A stretch of 64,000 bases of DNA from Novipirellula aureliae. GTDB taxonomy: Bacteria > Planctomycetota > Planctomycetia > Pirellulales > Pirellulaceae. Location of the stretch: NCBI RefSeq assembly GCF_007860185.1, contig NZ_SJPY01000004.1:532214-596213 (forward strand), in the 5' to 3' direction. Position 1 is the first letter of the stretch. Each line of letters starts with the position of its first letter. Below are positions 46,070-56,300 of this stretch, in pieces. The notes beneath the pieces were generated by a model. It saw nothing but the letters and a program-made list of their open reading frames with translations, did no database searches and was not told the origin of the DNA. A program made the translations under genes and the position numbers.

Positions 46070-46208
46070 CACGTAGCCGTGTCTCTCCGAGACACGAAAT
46101 TCCGCACCATCACGTAGCCGTGTCTCTCCGAGACACGAAATTCCGCACCATCACGTAGCCGCGCCTCTCCGAGACATGGAATTCCGCGTCTCGGAGAGAC
46201 GCGGCTAC
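46070..46208. repeat. Cluster of GTGTCTCTCCGAGACAC palindromic repeats
   Basis: Three direct copies of a 41-bp unit (GTAGCCGTGTCTCTCCGAGA, then CACGAAATTCCGCACCATCA) are followed by an inverted copy with CGTCTCGGAGAGACGCGG. Each has a 7-bp stem GTCTC/GAGAC-type hairpin. The same core recurs near 56010-56300. They lie just upstream of PolX; the rest of the gap to the tRNA-Ser gene shows nothing I recognise. Confidence 0.85.
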
Positions 46209-46484
46209 TACTCGAATCAACGCCTGGTCGCGAACGATGGCGGAGCGAACAACGGCGATCACGAAATCGATCCCCCATTGCGAAAGGTCGTCGAGAGTAT
46301 AGCCCAACCTTTTTTTGAAGGTAAGCATTGAGCAGCGAGCATCCAGTCGCACGAAGACCATACAGGGTGTACGCGTTGTCGGTTGGGCCCGTTTTTTGCG
46401 TCTTTCACCCGCAATCGTTTTCGGTCAGGATGTCCCGTTGCAGACTTCGGCGATTTCGCACAGAATAGGCCCCATGGTCAATTC

Positions 46485-46567
46485 GGAGGGTAAGCGAATT
46501 GGTGAGCGGCCTCATTGGAACTGAGGTACCCCGTAAGGGGCTGCGAGTTCGAGTCTCGTGCCCTCCG
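46485..46567 (+). tRNA. tRNA-Ser (anticodon GGA)
   Basis: The 83-nt sequence starts GGAGGGTAAGCGAATTGGTG and ends CTCGTGCCCTCCG. It has the long variable arm TACCCCGTAAGGGGC of a class II tRNA, anticodon arm CCTCATTGGAACTGAGG with anticodon GGA, and T arm GAGTTCGAGTCTC. Acceptor GGAGGG pairs with CCCTCC and the discriminator is G, as for serine. The CCA end is not encoded. A terminator follows directly. Confidence 0.95.
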
Positions 46568-46572
46568 CTACT

Positions 46573-46610
46573 TAGCTACTTGTCGCATTGCGGCAAGTAG
46601 CTATTTTTTT
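46573..46610 (+). terminator. Rho-independent terminator after tRNA-Ser
   Basis: The stem TAGCTACTTG ... CAAGTAGCTA (10 bp) with an 11-nt loop is followed directly by seven T. It lies 5 bp after the tRNA-Ser gene and is a textbook intrinsic terminator for that transcript. Confidence 0.92.
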
Positions 46611-46611
46611 G

Positions 46612-47130
46612 GGATTCACGTCGTTTTTCGTTTTAAGTAACTCGATCCTCCCCGTCGCTCATGGGTGGGAGGCCAAATCGAAACGAACCTTGTCGCACGT
46701 TCTCGAGTAGCAGCGTTCATGATCATTCGCGATGATTTCGCGGTCGAGGTGCCAGAAATTTCAGTTGGAATCACGACTTCTGACTGACCACTTGGATTCG
46801 GTGGCGTCAGTTCGCTTTTATTCTTTGTCTTGGCAAGTGTGGCCCAAATCGGGTCGTTGTGGTAGCCTTCTTATTGAGCGAGGTGATGCCAGCAAAGGCT
46901 CGCCGCACTCGTCCATCTAGCCTGCCAGAGGTCCAATCGTCGCAGCGTTTGTCGCGGTAGAAGCACATTCCGACAAGGCCGATAAAGTAAGATTTTTTTT
47001 GTGGCTGTGGCTTCCAGCCGCAGCTTACTGGGGGCAAGATTCCCCAGCCTCTCTTTATGCCATGCCCAAAATCAAGCGGTGACAAAGCACCAGAGAACAT
47101 TTTCCTCTCGCATCTGAATCAGATAGAAGT
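46612..47130. other. Intergenic region with a dispersed short repeat (copy 2)
   Basis: No gene is supported in this 519-bp gap. At about 46992-47034, TTTTTTGTGGCTGTGGCTTC followed by CAGCCGCAGCTTACTGGGGG resembles the stretch at 6640-6690 and can fold as GGCTTCCAGCC. The promoter of the U32 peptidase gene is presumably here. Confidence 0.5.
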
Positions 47131-48795
47131 ATGTCTTCACGACGCCCCCCCTGCAAATCCGAACTACTCATCCCTGCCGGTTCGCTTGAAAAACTGAAGG
47201 TTGCCGTTCTTTACGGAGCCGACGCCGTCTATCTGGGCACGCCGGACATGAGCTTACGTACAAAATCGGATTTCACACTTGAAGATGTTGTCGAAGGAGT
47301 CCGGTTTGCTCATCGATATGGCGTTCGCGTCTATTTGACACTCAATCTATTTGCCCACAACAAGGACGTCAGGAAACTCGACACCTTCATCGCCACCGTT
47401 CGTACGGTGGCGCCTGATGGGTTAATCGTGGCCGATCCGGGCGTGTTTCAATATGTTCGCAGCCGAGCACCGGATCTACCGCTACACGTTTCCACGCAAG
47501 CGAATGTGTGTTCGTCGCTCGGCGTCAAGTTTTGGAAATCGCAGGGAGCCGAGCTGGTGGTGCTGGCACGTGAAGTCTCATTCGAAGAACTATCCGAGAT
47601 TCGTCGCGATTGCCCCGACATCAAACTGGAGGCGTTCGTGCATGGAGCGATGTGCATGACCTATTCGGGACGCTGCTTGCTGTCGAACTTTATGTGCGAG
47701 CGTGGGGCGAACCAAGGGAATTGTGCAAATAGTTGTCGCTGGAACTACAAGTTGCACCTGAGGCTCAAAGACGGAACAATCGAAGAGCTCGTCGTCGACG
47801 ATTCGAATCGTGAGTTGTTCGAGTATTTGCTGGAAGAAGAAGTAAGGCCAGGCGATTTGATGCCAATCGTCGAAGACGAGCGTGGATCGTACATTTTGAA
47901 CAGCAAAGATCTTTGTCTGTTGCCAAAACTGGATCAGTATTTACATTTGGGAATCGATTCGCTCAAGGTCGAGGGTCGTGGTAAAAGCATGTACTACGTA
48001 GCCGTCGTTACGCGGGCCTACCGGATGGCGATCGATGCGTGGTCGCGAGATCCAGAAAACTGGACGCCCGCCCCCTTTATTGCGGAACTTGATCGAGTGC
48101 CCAGCCGCGGCTACACGCTCGCCTTTCACGATGGGCGTCTAACCCACTTGGCTCACGGCTACCAGCACACCGGGCAAGTCGCCGATGTGGCTTTCGCAGG
48201 CTACATCGTCGACCACGAACGCAATCAAGGGGGGGAGGCCATTATCGTCGATGTTCGCAATCGCCTCGATGCCGGAGAAGTGCTGGAGTTTGTTCCGCCG
48301 TCGGATGCGGAAGTCATACGGCTGCGACTTTACGAGTTTGAAATTGTGGGTCGATCCAATCGAGCCGATACGGTGCATCCAGGGCAAGGATTACGGCTAC
48401 GGATTGCTCTTTCCCTTTTTGACCAAGAAGACCTTGCAACCATCTTGGATCGGTTGCCCATTCATACGGTGATTCGCAAAGAGAAACCGCTCACCGAATC
48501 AGAGTATGCCCGCGTCAAGATGGACCGAGCTGCCCGTCGCCTTGAAACGGGTCGTCATGAAATGGGTGACGGCAAATCGAGCCGCGACCAAGAGCTTTAT
48601 CAAGTGCACCAAATCGAGCTAAAAGAGGCTCGACAAAACGAGGCGACTCGCCGTGAACCAAGATTTATTCGCATGGGGAATAAGGGCTGCTGCGGAAAGG
48701 GCTGCAATGGCTGCCTCGTTTTTTGGCAAGATCCTGCTTACGAAAAAGGACGAGAATTGATGAAATCGAAAAAGCTCGGTGAACGATTGAAGTGA
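47131..48795 (+). CDS. U32 family peptidase (tRNA/rRNA-hydroxylation type)
   Basis: The 554-residue protein starts with the TIM-barrel segment LLIPAGSLEKLKVAVLYGAD and has the U32 signature EAFVHGAMCMTYSGRCLLSN (about 169-188), followed by CERGANQGNCANSCRWNY with further Cys that may bind a metal or iron-sulfur cluster. A Cys-rich tail (GCCGKGCNGCLVFWQDPAYE, about 517-536) ends the protein. U32 proteins include TrhP and RlhA, which hydroxylate tRNA or rRNA; which subgroup this is cannot be told here. Confidence 0.88.
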   Translation: MSSRRPPCKSELLIPAGSLEKLKVAVLYGADAVYLGTPDMSLRTKSDFTLEDVVEGVRFAHRYGVRVYLTLNLFAHNKDVRKLDTFIATVRTVAPDGLIVADPGVFQYVRSRAPDLPLHVSTQANVCSSLGVKFWKSQGAELVVLAREVSFEELSEIRRDCPDIKLEAFVHGAMCMTYSGRCLLSNFMCERGANQGNCANSCRWNYKLHLRLKDGTIEELVVDDSNRELFEYLLEEEVRPGDLMPIVEDERGSYILNSKDLCLLPKLDQYLHLGIDSLKVEGRGKSMYYVAVVTRAYRMAIDAWSRDPENWTPAPFIAELDRVPSRGYTLAFHDGRLTHLAHGYQHTGQVADVAFAGYIVDHERNQGGEAIIVDVRNRLDAGEVLEFVPPSDAEVIRLRLYEFEIVGRSNRADTVHPGQGLRLRIALSLFDQEDLATILDRLPIHTVIRKEKPLTESEYARVKMDRAARRLETGRHEMGDGKSSRDQELYQVHQIELKEARQNEATRREPRFIRMGNKGCCGKGCNGCLVFWQDPAYEKGRELMKSKKLGERLK

Positions 48796-48877
48796 GACCA
48801 CTTCGGAAAGTCGGGTTTGTTTGCTATTCTGTTTGGTAATTTGAAATTTACTTCCTCACTTTACCGGAACAGACTCC

Positions 48878-51800
48878 GTGCCTCGTCGAGACGACATCAA
48901 AAAAATACTGCTTATTGGCAGCGGTCCCATCGTTATTGGTCAAGCCTGTGAATTCGATTATTCAGGAACCCAGGCCTGTAAAGCGTTGCGTGAAGAAGGC
49001 TATGAAGTCGTGTTGGTCAACAGTAACCCTGCGACCATCATGACCGATCCAGGAACTGCCGATGCGACATATATCGAGCCATTGACTTGGCAAATCGTGG
49101 AAAAAATCATTGCCAAGGAACGTCCTGACGCCCTACTTCCAACCTTAGGTGGTCAAACGGGCCTGAATTTGGCGATGGACCTGGAAGCCAACGGAGTGCT
49201 TAAGAAATACGGCGTCGAAATGATCGCCGCCGATGCTCAAGTGATCGCGAAAGCGGAAGAACGGGACCAATTTAAAGAGGCAATGGAAAAGATTGGGCTC
49301 GACGTTTGTACGGGTCGAACGATCACCACGCTGGCCGAAGCCCGCCAAGTGCTTGCGGAAGTCGGCTTGCCCGCCGTCGTTCGTCCCAGTTTTACAATGG
49401 GGGGATCGGGTTCCGCCATCGCTTACAACCGCGACGAGTTCGACTCACTCGTACAATCGGGACTTGATCAATCACCGGTGAGCGAGGTCTTGATCGAAGA
49501 ATCGATTATTGGCTGGAAAGAATATGAAATGGAGGTCGTTCGCGATCGCGACGACAATGTGGTCATCATTTGTAGCATCGAAAACTTTGATGCCATGGGG
49601 GTTCATACAGGTGATTCGATCACGGTCGCGCCCGCCCAAACGCTGACCGATAAAGAGTACCAGCGGATGCGTGATGCTTCATTGGCAGTCATCCGTGAAA
49701 TCGGAGTGGAAACAGGCGGCAGCAATATCCAATTTGCGATCGAGCCGAATACGGGCCGAATGATTGTGATCGAGATGAACCCTCGAGTCAGTCGGTCGAG
49801 TGCGTTGGCCAGTAAGGCGACCGGATACCCAATCGCCAAAGTCGCTGCCAAGTTGGCCGTCGGCTACAGACTTTGGGAATTGCCAAACGATATCACCAAG
49901 AAGACCAAGGCTTGCTTCGAACCGACAATCGATTACGTCGTCACCAAGATGCCTCGTTTTGCTTTCGAGAAATTTCCCGAAGCCGATGCAACGTTGACGA
50001 CTCAAATGAAAAGTGTCGGCGAAACGATGGCGATCGGACGCACATTTAAAGAGTCGATGCAAAAGGCGCTTCGGGGCCTGGAAGTCGGTGCGTTTGGATT
50101 TGGTTGTGACAACAAGGATTTGTGGGGCACGGATGCTCAACCGGACGGGGATACCATCCGAGCAAAACTCAGCACGGCTGGTGCCGAACGTATTTTCTAT
50201 CTCCGCTATGCCATCAAAGCGGGTTTGTCGATGGACGAGATCTTTGAATTGACGAATATCGATCGTTGGTTCCTCGACCACTTGTTCCAAATCGTGGAAG
50301 AAGAAGATCGCTTGATAGCGATCGGTTCACTGTCGGCAATGACCTTTGACGACATGTGGCAGGCAAAACGGAACGGCTTCTCCGATCGGCAATTGGCAAA
50401 ATTGTTGTCCAGTACGGAATTGAAGGTTCGCGACAAACGATTGAGTTTAGGAGTAAAGCCAGTCTTCAAAAGCGTCGATACCTGCGCTGCCGAATTCGAA
50501 GCCTACACGCCGTACTACTACAGTGCCTATGAAAAGGAAGACGAGTTACCACCCAAGGCGGACAAGAAACGAATTATCATTTTAGGTGGTGGTCCCAACC
50601 GAATTGGGCAGGGGATTGAGTTCGACTATTGCTGCTGTCACGCCAGTTTCGCGCTTCGCGAAATCGGCATTGAAAGCATCATGGTGAACAGCAATCCTGA
50701 GACCGTCAGTACCGATTATGATACGTCCGACATCCTGTTTTTTGAACCGCTGACCATCGAAGATGTCTTGAACATCTGTGATGCGGTCCAGCCCGATGGA
50801 GTGATTGTACAATTTGGTGGTCAAACGCCACTCAATTTGGCTCGTGGATTGAAGGATGCGGGCGTCCCGATCATCGGAACGAGTGTCGAGACGATCGAAG
50901 CTGCCGAAGATCGTGAATTGTTCCAAAAGCTGATCGAGGAATTGGGGCTGCGGCAACCGCCGAGCGGAATCGCCCGCAACATGGACGAGGCCCGTCAAGA
51001 AGTGAAAAAGATTGGTTTTCCTGCTCTGGTACGTCCCAGCTTTGTGTTGGGCGGACGGGCGATGGAAATCTGCTACGACGCCATTCAGTTCGAACGATAC
51101 GTTGCCGAAGCGTTCATCGTCGCGGACGGCCAACCGGTACTCATCGATCACTTCTTGGAAGATGCCACGGAAGTTGATGTCGACGCGATTTCCGATGGAA
51201 CCGATTGTGTCATTATGGGCATTATGGAGCATATCGAGGAAGCCGGCGTCCACTCCGGTGATTCAGCTTGCGCGATTCCGCCCTACAGTTTAACTCAGCC
51301 CATTTTGGCGGAAATTCGCGAAGCGACCAACAAGTTGGCGATGAAGCTTAACGTGGTTGGTTTGATGAATATTCAATATGCAATCAAGATGCAGGATGGA
51401 ACTCCGACGTTGTATATCTTGGAAGTCAATCCGCGCGCGAGTCGTACGGTACCGTTTGTCGCCAAGGCGACCGGCGTGCCTGTTGCCAACATTGCAACCA
51501 AGGTCATGACGGGTAAGAAGTTGAAGGAGCTAGGTATTACGTCAGAGCCGATTCCACGCCACGTGTCGATCAAAGAAAGCGTCTTCCCGTTCCGCAAATT
51601 CGCTGGCGTTGACATCGTGCTCGGGCCTGAAATGCGAAGCACCGGCGAAGTGATGGGAATTAGCGAAAAGTTCTCGCTGGCATTTGCAAAGAGTCAAATT
51701 GCAGCGGGTTCGGTACTGCCCGATAGCGGCAAGGTGTTCATCAGCTTGGCACCGCGGCATAAGGATGCGGTTGGATCGCTCGGCAAAGAATTATGCGACC

Positions 51801-52126
51801 TCGGCTTTGAATTGTTGGCGACCAGCGGCACAGCAGCCAAATTGAGAGAGGCCGGCGTAAAGGTCACGCAAGTCAAAAAGATTGCCGAGGGCCATCCCAA
51901 CCTGATCGACTACTTGAAGAATGGTGACGTCCAATTGGTTGTCAACACGCCGAGTGGCAAAGGAGCGAGAACGGATGAAGGAAAGATTCGTGCCGCAGCG
52001 GTGCAAGCAGGTGTTCCATGTATCACCACCGTCGATGCAGCGGACGCCGCCATCCGTGCAATGGTAGCTGTCAAAGAAGGATCGCTCGAAGTCGAATCCC
52101 TTCAAAACCGCTATGCCAATTCTTAA
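48878..52126 (+). CDS. carB: Carbamoyl-phosphate synthase large subunit
   Basis: The 1082-residue protein is full length, with two ATP-grasp halves: [20 protein letters not shown] (about 10-29) and [20 protein letters not shown] (about 567-586), each followed by a VRPSF..GG motif. The C-terminal MGS-like allosteric domain lies from about 950 ([20 protein letters not shown]). It makes carbamoyl phosphate for pyrimidines and arginine. The start is GTG at 48878. carA is not in the window; pyrB lies about 8 kb away, so the pyr genes are not one operon. Confidence 0.97.
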   Translation: MPRRDDIKKILLIGSGPIVIGQACEFDYSGTQACKALREEGYEVVLVNSNPATIMTDPGTADATYIEPLTWQIVEKIIAKERPDALLPTLGGQTGLNLAMDLEANGVLKKYGVEMIAADAQVIAKAEERDQFKEAMEKIGLDVCTGRTITTLAEARQVLAEVGLPAVVRPSFTMGGSGSAIAYNRDEFDSLVQSGLDQSPVSEVLIEESIIGWKEYEMEVVRDRDDNVVIICSIENFDAMGVHTGDSITVAPAQTLTDKEYQRMRDASLAVIREIGVETGGSNIQFAIEPNTGRMIVIEMNPRVSRSSALASKATGYPIAKVAAKLAVGYRLWELPNDITKKTKACFEPTIDYVVTKMPRFAFEKFPEADATLTTQMKSVGETMAIGRTFKESMQKALRGLEVGAFGFGCDNKDLWGTDAQPDGDTIRAKLSTAGAERIFYLRYAIKAGLSMDEIFELTNIDRWFLDHLFQIVEEEDRLIAIGSLSAMTFDDMWQAKRNGFSDRQLAKLLSSTELKVRDKRLSLGVKPVFKSVDTCAAEFEAYTPYYYSAYEKEDELPPKADKKRIIILGGGPNRIGQGIEFDYCCCHASFALREIGIESIMVNSNPETVSTDYDTSDILFFEPLTIEDVLNICDAVQPDGVIVQFGGQTPLNLARGLKDAGVPIIGTSVETIEAAEDRELFQKLIEELGLRQPPSGIARNMDEARQEVKKIGFPALVRPSFVLGGRAMEICYDAIQFERYVAEAFIVADGQPVLIDHFLEDATEVDVDAISDGTDCVIMGIMEHIEEAGVHSGDSACAIPPYSLTQPILAEIREATNKLAMKLNVVGLMNIQYAIKMQDGTPTLYILEVNPRASRTVPFVAKATGVPVANIATKVMTGKKLKELGITSEPIPRHVSIKESVFPFRKFAGVDIVLGPEMRSTGEVMGISEKFSLAFAKSQIAAGSVLPDSGKVFISLAPRHKDAVGSLGKELCDLGFELLATSGTAAKLREAGVKVTQVKKIAEGHPNLIDYLKNGDVQLVVNTPSGKGARTDEGKIRAAAVQAGVPCITTVDAADAAIRAMVAVKEGSLEVESLQNRYANS

Positions 52127-52231
52127 GCATAGGTCTTATGTTTCGGCCTCCGGCCTGTGTAACAGTGAAATATGTCCTCACCTGGTTTCCTGTCATCGAT
52201 CGATCGAATAGCCCCGAGTTAGCCAAGACGT

Positions 52232-53689
52232 ATGAAAGACGAATTGAAAGCGGATGGAGCAAAGCCAACAGCAAACGCCTCCCCTGAGGCTGACAAGAGC
52301 TACTCGCCTGGCGATTTGCGTTTGTTGGTAGTCGATAACGAAGCCGCGCATGCTCGCGCAATGACTGAAAGTCTGGAAAAGGTTGGCTATCGTTGTGACG
52401 TCGCCACCAGCGGCCCAGAGGCGGCAAAGATTATTGAACGAGAAACATTCGATATCGTCATTACCGATATGGTAATGAACGATGTCGATGGCATGAAGAT
52501 CTTGGCGCTGGCAAACAAGCAATTGCCGGATTGTGAAGTCGTCATGGTGACCGGACATGCGACGGTTCCGATCGCCGTCGAAGCGATGCAGCAAGGTGCC
52601 TTTAACTTTCTCGAGAAGCCGATTACCCCTAATCGACTACGCGCAGTCGTCGAAAAAGCAGCGGATGCTGTTGCATTAAAACGCAAAAACACCGAATTAA
52701 TGCAGCGGCTCGATGAGCGATTTGGGTTCGAGGGCATCATCTACACCAGCAACAAGATGCAAGACGTGATCGACCGCGTGCGGCGAATTGCGGCAACCGA
52801 CGCCACGGTGTTGATTACCGGTGAAAGCGGGACGGGCAAGGAGATGATTGCACAGGCGATCCACCAGAATAGTCCGAGACGAAACAAGCGAATGCGTTCG
52901 CTTAACACGCGGGCGATTTCGGAAAATCTTGTCGAGAGTGAGTTGTTTGGTCACGTCAAGGGATCATTCACCGATGCGGTTGCCGATCGCGTCGGTGCCT
53001 TTGAGTACGCCAACGGCGGTACTTTATTCCTCGACGAAGTCGGGGACATGCCGATGAACACGCAGATCAAGTTGCTCCGCGTCTTAGAGGAAAACCAAAT
53101 CTCGCGTGTCGGTGACAACAAGACGATCAAAGTCAACGTACGGTTGATTTCCGCAACCAATCGACCACTTGAAGAGATGGTCGAGTCGGGTGTGTTTCGC
53201 AACGATTTGTACTTCCGTTTAAAAGTGGTCACGATCGAATTGCCGCCATTGCGAGAACGCCGAGATGACGTGATCACGCTGATGGATCATTTTCGAAAAA
53301 TGTTTCTGCGCCGACATGATAAACCATCGGCTCATTTCACACCCGCTGTGACGAAGCGTTTTTATGCCTACGATTGGCCTGGCAACGTCAGACAATTGCG
53401 CAACTTTGTCGAAACAATGATCGTTTTGGACAATGACAAATCGCTCGACCTCGATGATTTGCCACCTGAGTTACTCGAAGAATCAGCAGAGCAAGCTGCC
53501 GAGCAAGTGGCTGACATGGGAGGTCCGTCCAACTTGATGGACAAGACACTTGCTGAGATCGAGCGTTGGGTGATCGAAGAAAAACTCAAAATGACAGGTG
53601 GCAATCGAGAAGAAACCGCCAAGCAACTCGGCATCGCACCGCGTACCTTGTATCGACGTTTGGATCAGTATAGCAAGGAAAAGAAATAG
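52232..53689 (+). CDS. NtrC-family sigma-54-type response regulator with altered GAFTGA loop
   Basis: The 485-residue protein has a receiver domain (acidic Asp at 35, phospho-Asp 79 in VITDMVMNDVDG, Lys 129 in FLEKP), an AAA+ domain with Walker A ITGESGTGKE (about 196-204) and Walker B GGTLFLDEVGDMP, and a Fis-type helix-turn-helix GGNREETAKQLGIAPRTLYR. The sigma-54 contact loop reads GSFTDA (244-249) where GAFTGA is expected. It may act atypically or with a variant sigma-54. No cognate kinase is adjacent; it lies after carB. Confidence 0.9.
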   Translation: MKDELKADGAKPTANASPEADKSYSPGDLRLLVVDNEAAHARAMTESLEKVGYRCDVATSGPEAAKIIERETFDIVITDMVMNDVDGMKILALANKQLPDCEVVMVTGHATVPIAVEAMQQGAFNFLEKPITPNRLRAVVEKAADAVALKRKNTELMQRLDERFGFEGIIYTSNKMQDVIDRVRRIAATDATVLITGESGTGKEMIAQAIHQNSPRRNKRMRSLNTRAISENLVESELFGHVKGSFTDAVADRVGAFEYANGGTLFLDEVGDMPMNTQIKLLRVLEENQISRVGDNKTIKVNVRLISATNRPLEEMVESGVFRNDLYFRLKVVTIELPPLRERRDDVITLMDHFRKMFLRRHDKPSAHFTPAVTKRFYAYDWPGNVRQLRNFVETMIVLDNDKSLDLDDLPPELLEESAEQAAEQVADMGGPSNLMDKTLAEIERWVIEEKLKMTGGNREETAKQLGIAPRTLYRRLDQYSKEKK

Positions 53690-53712
53690 CCACGACATCG
53701 GTAGCGGAGCTT

Positions 53713-53744
53713 GTTAAAGATCCTGACACATGAGGATCTTTAAC
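53713..53744. repeat. Perfect 12-bp inverted repeat after the NtrC-like gene
   Basis: GTTAAAGATCCT and AGGATCTTTAAC flank an 8-nt loop. It lies 24 bp past the stop codon of the NtrC-like gene, where a terminator is expected, but no T-run follows on either side. It may terminate weakly or be a protein-binding palindrome. Confidence 0.65.
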
Positions 53745-53815
53745 GAGATCGCTGACTTCCACCCTCGTTATCTAATCGCCGGTGCATGCGTTATACCCGT
53801 CATTTGGCTGCCTTT

Positions 53816-55093
53816 TTAAAACTTGTAGAGCAATAGCAACGAGTAGTAGACGTCGTTTCGCTTGGCTCCTTGCGGGGTGCTGTCATAGCGATCGGTCGCC
53901 GCTAACTTCAGACTCAAGTTATCGCTGCCGTCGAGTAAAATTTCCCACGACACATCGCTGACCAGACGATAGTCGGTAAAGTCCTCCCAAGAGGGGAAGT
54001 AATCGATCTTGGCCTTCACTTTTTGGCGACTGGTGATTTGTCGTTCGCCTTCAATTCCGAAAACGCCTTCAGGAGTCCACTCGTCAATCGGTGCTCCGAT
54101 TTCTCGCGATGCACCGGCACCAAAGCGAGTTACCAAAGTCGTATCGTCGGTGCGGAACCAATGATACCCAATACCTCCGTTAAGGTTGAGCCTTAAGTCA
54201 AACGCCTTGAATGCGTCCCATTCCATCCCATACTTCCCGAACAATGACCAAGCCGATTCGCTAAACATGCGGTCATAGTCAATGTTGAATCGTCCATTGT
54301 CTTCGGTCGTCACGCGACGGCTTGTTGCGATCCGATAATCGGTATCGATGGAGAAAGTATAGAGGTCGGTTTTGCGTTTGAGTTCCAAGCCGGTTTGTAA
54401 CGCCAGCGTTTCCGCGTTTCCACTACTACCATCAAGTCCGAATTCGGCATTGCTATCCCAGCCCTTCATCCATCGAATTGGATACTGATACCAACGCAAT
54501 ACCTCTTCTTGCAATGGAGGAGTTTCAATAACGATCGGTTCCGATTCAAAATCGGTTTCGCGAGGCGGGGTGAAGGTCGACTCGTTGTCCTCCATGTTTA
54601 AATCTGGAACGCCATTGGAGGCCCCGTTCGAGACCACCGGCGGTGCTAATCCCTGGCCAATTGGTGCCGAATCGTCCCAATAGATTGCTTTCGGTTCCCC
54701 GAGCATCTCGAAATCATTCACTGACGGACCAACCAATTCGGGTGGCATCCCCGTTCTGGCAATCCGCGTACTGTCATTGGTAGCCCCGATTCCAATCGCT
54801 TGCATGGAAGGATCAAAGGGGACGGTATAGGGTGCGGTTGAAGTCGGAGCCTCCACCGAAACCTGTGCAATTGGCGAATCAGCAATTGGGGTCGGTTCGG
54901 CATACCGAGAGCCATTCCAGGTCGAGACACCTTGCTGCCAGAGCGGTATTTCCGCGATCGAATTGCCGTCGACCTCACTGGGTGGTTGGGCAGCTACCGA
55001 AACGGAGGTCGATAGACTGGATACCGCCAGGAAAACGGTCCAGACAAGACAAGCAATACCAATGGCTCGATTCTCTTGGCGAGCGTTTGTCAC
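53816..55093 (-). CDS. DUF481-like outer-membrane protein
   Basis: The 425-residue protein has an N-terminal hydrophobic segment (IACLVWTVFLAVSSLSTSVS) that fits a signal peptide, a disordered Pro/Ser-rich region to about 210, and then a beta-rich domain beginning WMKGWDSNAEFGLDGSSGNA and ending LLLLYKF. The alternating polar/aromatic strands and C-terminal aromatic residue fit a YdiY/DUF481-type beta barrel. The substrate or role is unknown. Confidence 0.75.
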   Translation of the reverse strand: MTNARQENRAIGIACLVWTVFLAVSSLSTSVSVAAQPPSEVDGNSIAEIPLWQQGVSTWNGSRYAEPTPIADSPIAQVSVEAPTSTAPYTVPFDPSMQAIGIGATNDSTRIARTGMPPELVGPSVNDFEMLGEPKAIYWDDSAPIGQGLAPPVVSNGASNGVPDLNMEDNESTFTPPRETDFESEPIVIETPPLQEEVLRWYQYPIRWMKGWDSNAEFGLDGSSGNAETLALQTGLELKRKTDLYTFSIDTDYRIATSRRVTTEDNGRFNIDYDRMFSESAWSLFGKYGMEWDAFKAFDLRLNLNGGIGYHWFRTDDTTLVTRFGAGASREIGAPIDEWTPEGVFGIEGERQITSRQKVKAKIDYFPSWEDFTDYRLVSDVSWEILLDGSDNLSLKLAATDRYDSTPQGAKRNDVYYSLLLLYKF

Positions 55094-55302
55094 GGAGGAA
55101 CACCTGATAAAAAAGGGAGATCATTTCATTGAGCAAACTTCTGTTTATCAGAAAGCCGTGGAGGCTGTCACCATCGATTTTTCTGGATCTCTCGAGTGCA
55201 ACGTCAATAGAAAACAATTAGGGTTGGTCGTATGTGAATGCGCATCTGTCGAGCAGATAGCTGGTGTGCCGACACACCTTGAAGAAGTTCGTCGGCATCG
55301 CG

Positions 55303-55641
55303 TCAAATGGCTTCGCTACCACGTTCACCGGTGCGGATGCGGATGCAATCATCCATTGGCAAAACAAAAATCTTACCGTCACCTATCTCGCCAGTTTGGC
55401 CTGCTTCTAAAATTGCATCGACCGTCGGTTTGACGAACTCTTCATTGACCGCGATTTGAAGCTGAACTTTGCGGAGCAGATTCACGCTGACTTCGTGACC
55501 ACGATAAATTCCTGTTTGTCCTTTCTGGCGACCAAATCCTTGGCAATCCATTACCGTCAAACGGTAAACGTCCACCCTGGTTAACGCTTCCTTGACCGCT
55601 TCAAGCCTAGTGGGCTGAATGATGGCGATGATCAGTTTCAC
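55303..55641 (-). CDS. glnK: P-II nitrogen regulatory protein (GlnB/GlnK type)
   Basis: The 112-residue protein matches P-II proteins: MKLIIAIIQPTRLEAVKEAL at the start, GFGRQKGQTGIYRGHEVSVN (35-54) and the C-terminal PMDDCIRIRTGERGSEAI. It should bind ATP and 2-oxoglutarate and control AmtB and other nitrogen targets. The T-loop position equivalent to Tyr51 is Val, so uridylylation at that site is impossible; Tyr46 is kept. It lies downstream of amtB on the same strand, which supports the GlnK role. Confidence 0.9.
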   Translation of the reverse strand: MKLIIAIIQPTRLEAVKEALTRVDVYRLTVMDCQGFGRQKGQTGIYRGHEVSVNLLRKVQLQIAVNEEFVKPTVDAILEAGQTGEIGDGKIFVLPMDDCIRIRTGERGSEAI

Positions 55642-55736
55642 GATAAATTCACTTGTGACCTAGTATTCGGTAAAATTCAATGATAGCCATTCGCATCGTT
55701 TTTCTGTAGCCCTAGCGGAAAGCGAAAAAACACCTA

Positions 55737-55771
55737 ACAAAAAACCGGTTCGCCTTTGCAGGCGAACCGGC
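55737..55771 (-). terminator. Rho-independent terminator in the amtB-glnK spacer
   Basis: On the minus strand CCGGTTCGCC ... GGCGAACCGG (10-bp stem, 6-nt loop) is followed by six T. It lies between amtB and the P-II gene and would end transcripts from the right, so glnK probably has its own promoter in the following 95 bp. Confidence 0.85.
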
Positions 55772-56008
55772 TAATCACAAAATTCTTGGAAGACAAGGGT
55801 GAAAAAACCCCGGCTCGGACGAATGAGGCGGACATTCGCCACGAGCCATTGGGGCTCCTTCTGGCCCAGGCAAGAGCCAAGAAGTTGCGTTTAATGAATA
55901 GATTATCTGAACCCTGGAAGCATTGGCTTCCACACCGGGCTGCTCCGCCGGTCACACCTGTGAGATCCTATCTCGTGTGAAGCCGACGGAGCTGCGGTGG
56001 GTAGGTTT

Positions 56009-56300
56009 TAAGCGAGTCTCTCCGAGACTCACCGTATTTTCTCGTAGGCGAGTCTCTCCGAGACTCGCAGCTTTATTTCGTAGGCGAGTCTCTCCGAGAC
56101 TCGCAATTTTTTTAGCGTCTCGGAGAGACGCTGCTACTGACTCGCAATTTTTTTAGCGTCTCGGAGAGACGCTGCTACTAGCTCGCAGCTTTTTCAGCGT
56201 CTCGGAGAGACGCTGCTACTAGCTCGCAATTTTTTTAGCGTCTCGGAGAGACGCTGCTACTGGCTTGCCGCTTTTTTAGCGTCTTGGAGAGACGCTGCTA
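56009..56300. repeat. Array of GAGTCTCTCCGAGACTC and TAGCGTCTCGGAGAGACGCT palindromes
   Basis: Three copies of GCGAGTCTCTCCGAGACTCG and five copies of AGCGTCTCGGAGAGACGCTG with TTTTTTTAG or GCTACTAG linkers follow each other. Each has a 7-bp stem with a short loop. The final copy abuts the amtB stop codon. Together with the terminator this fills the 659-bp gap to the P-II gene; no gene is supported there. Confidence 0.9.
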
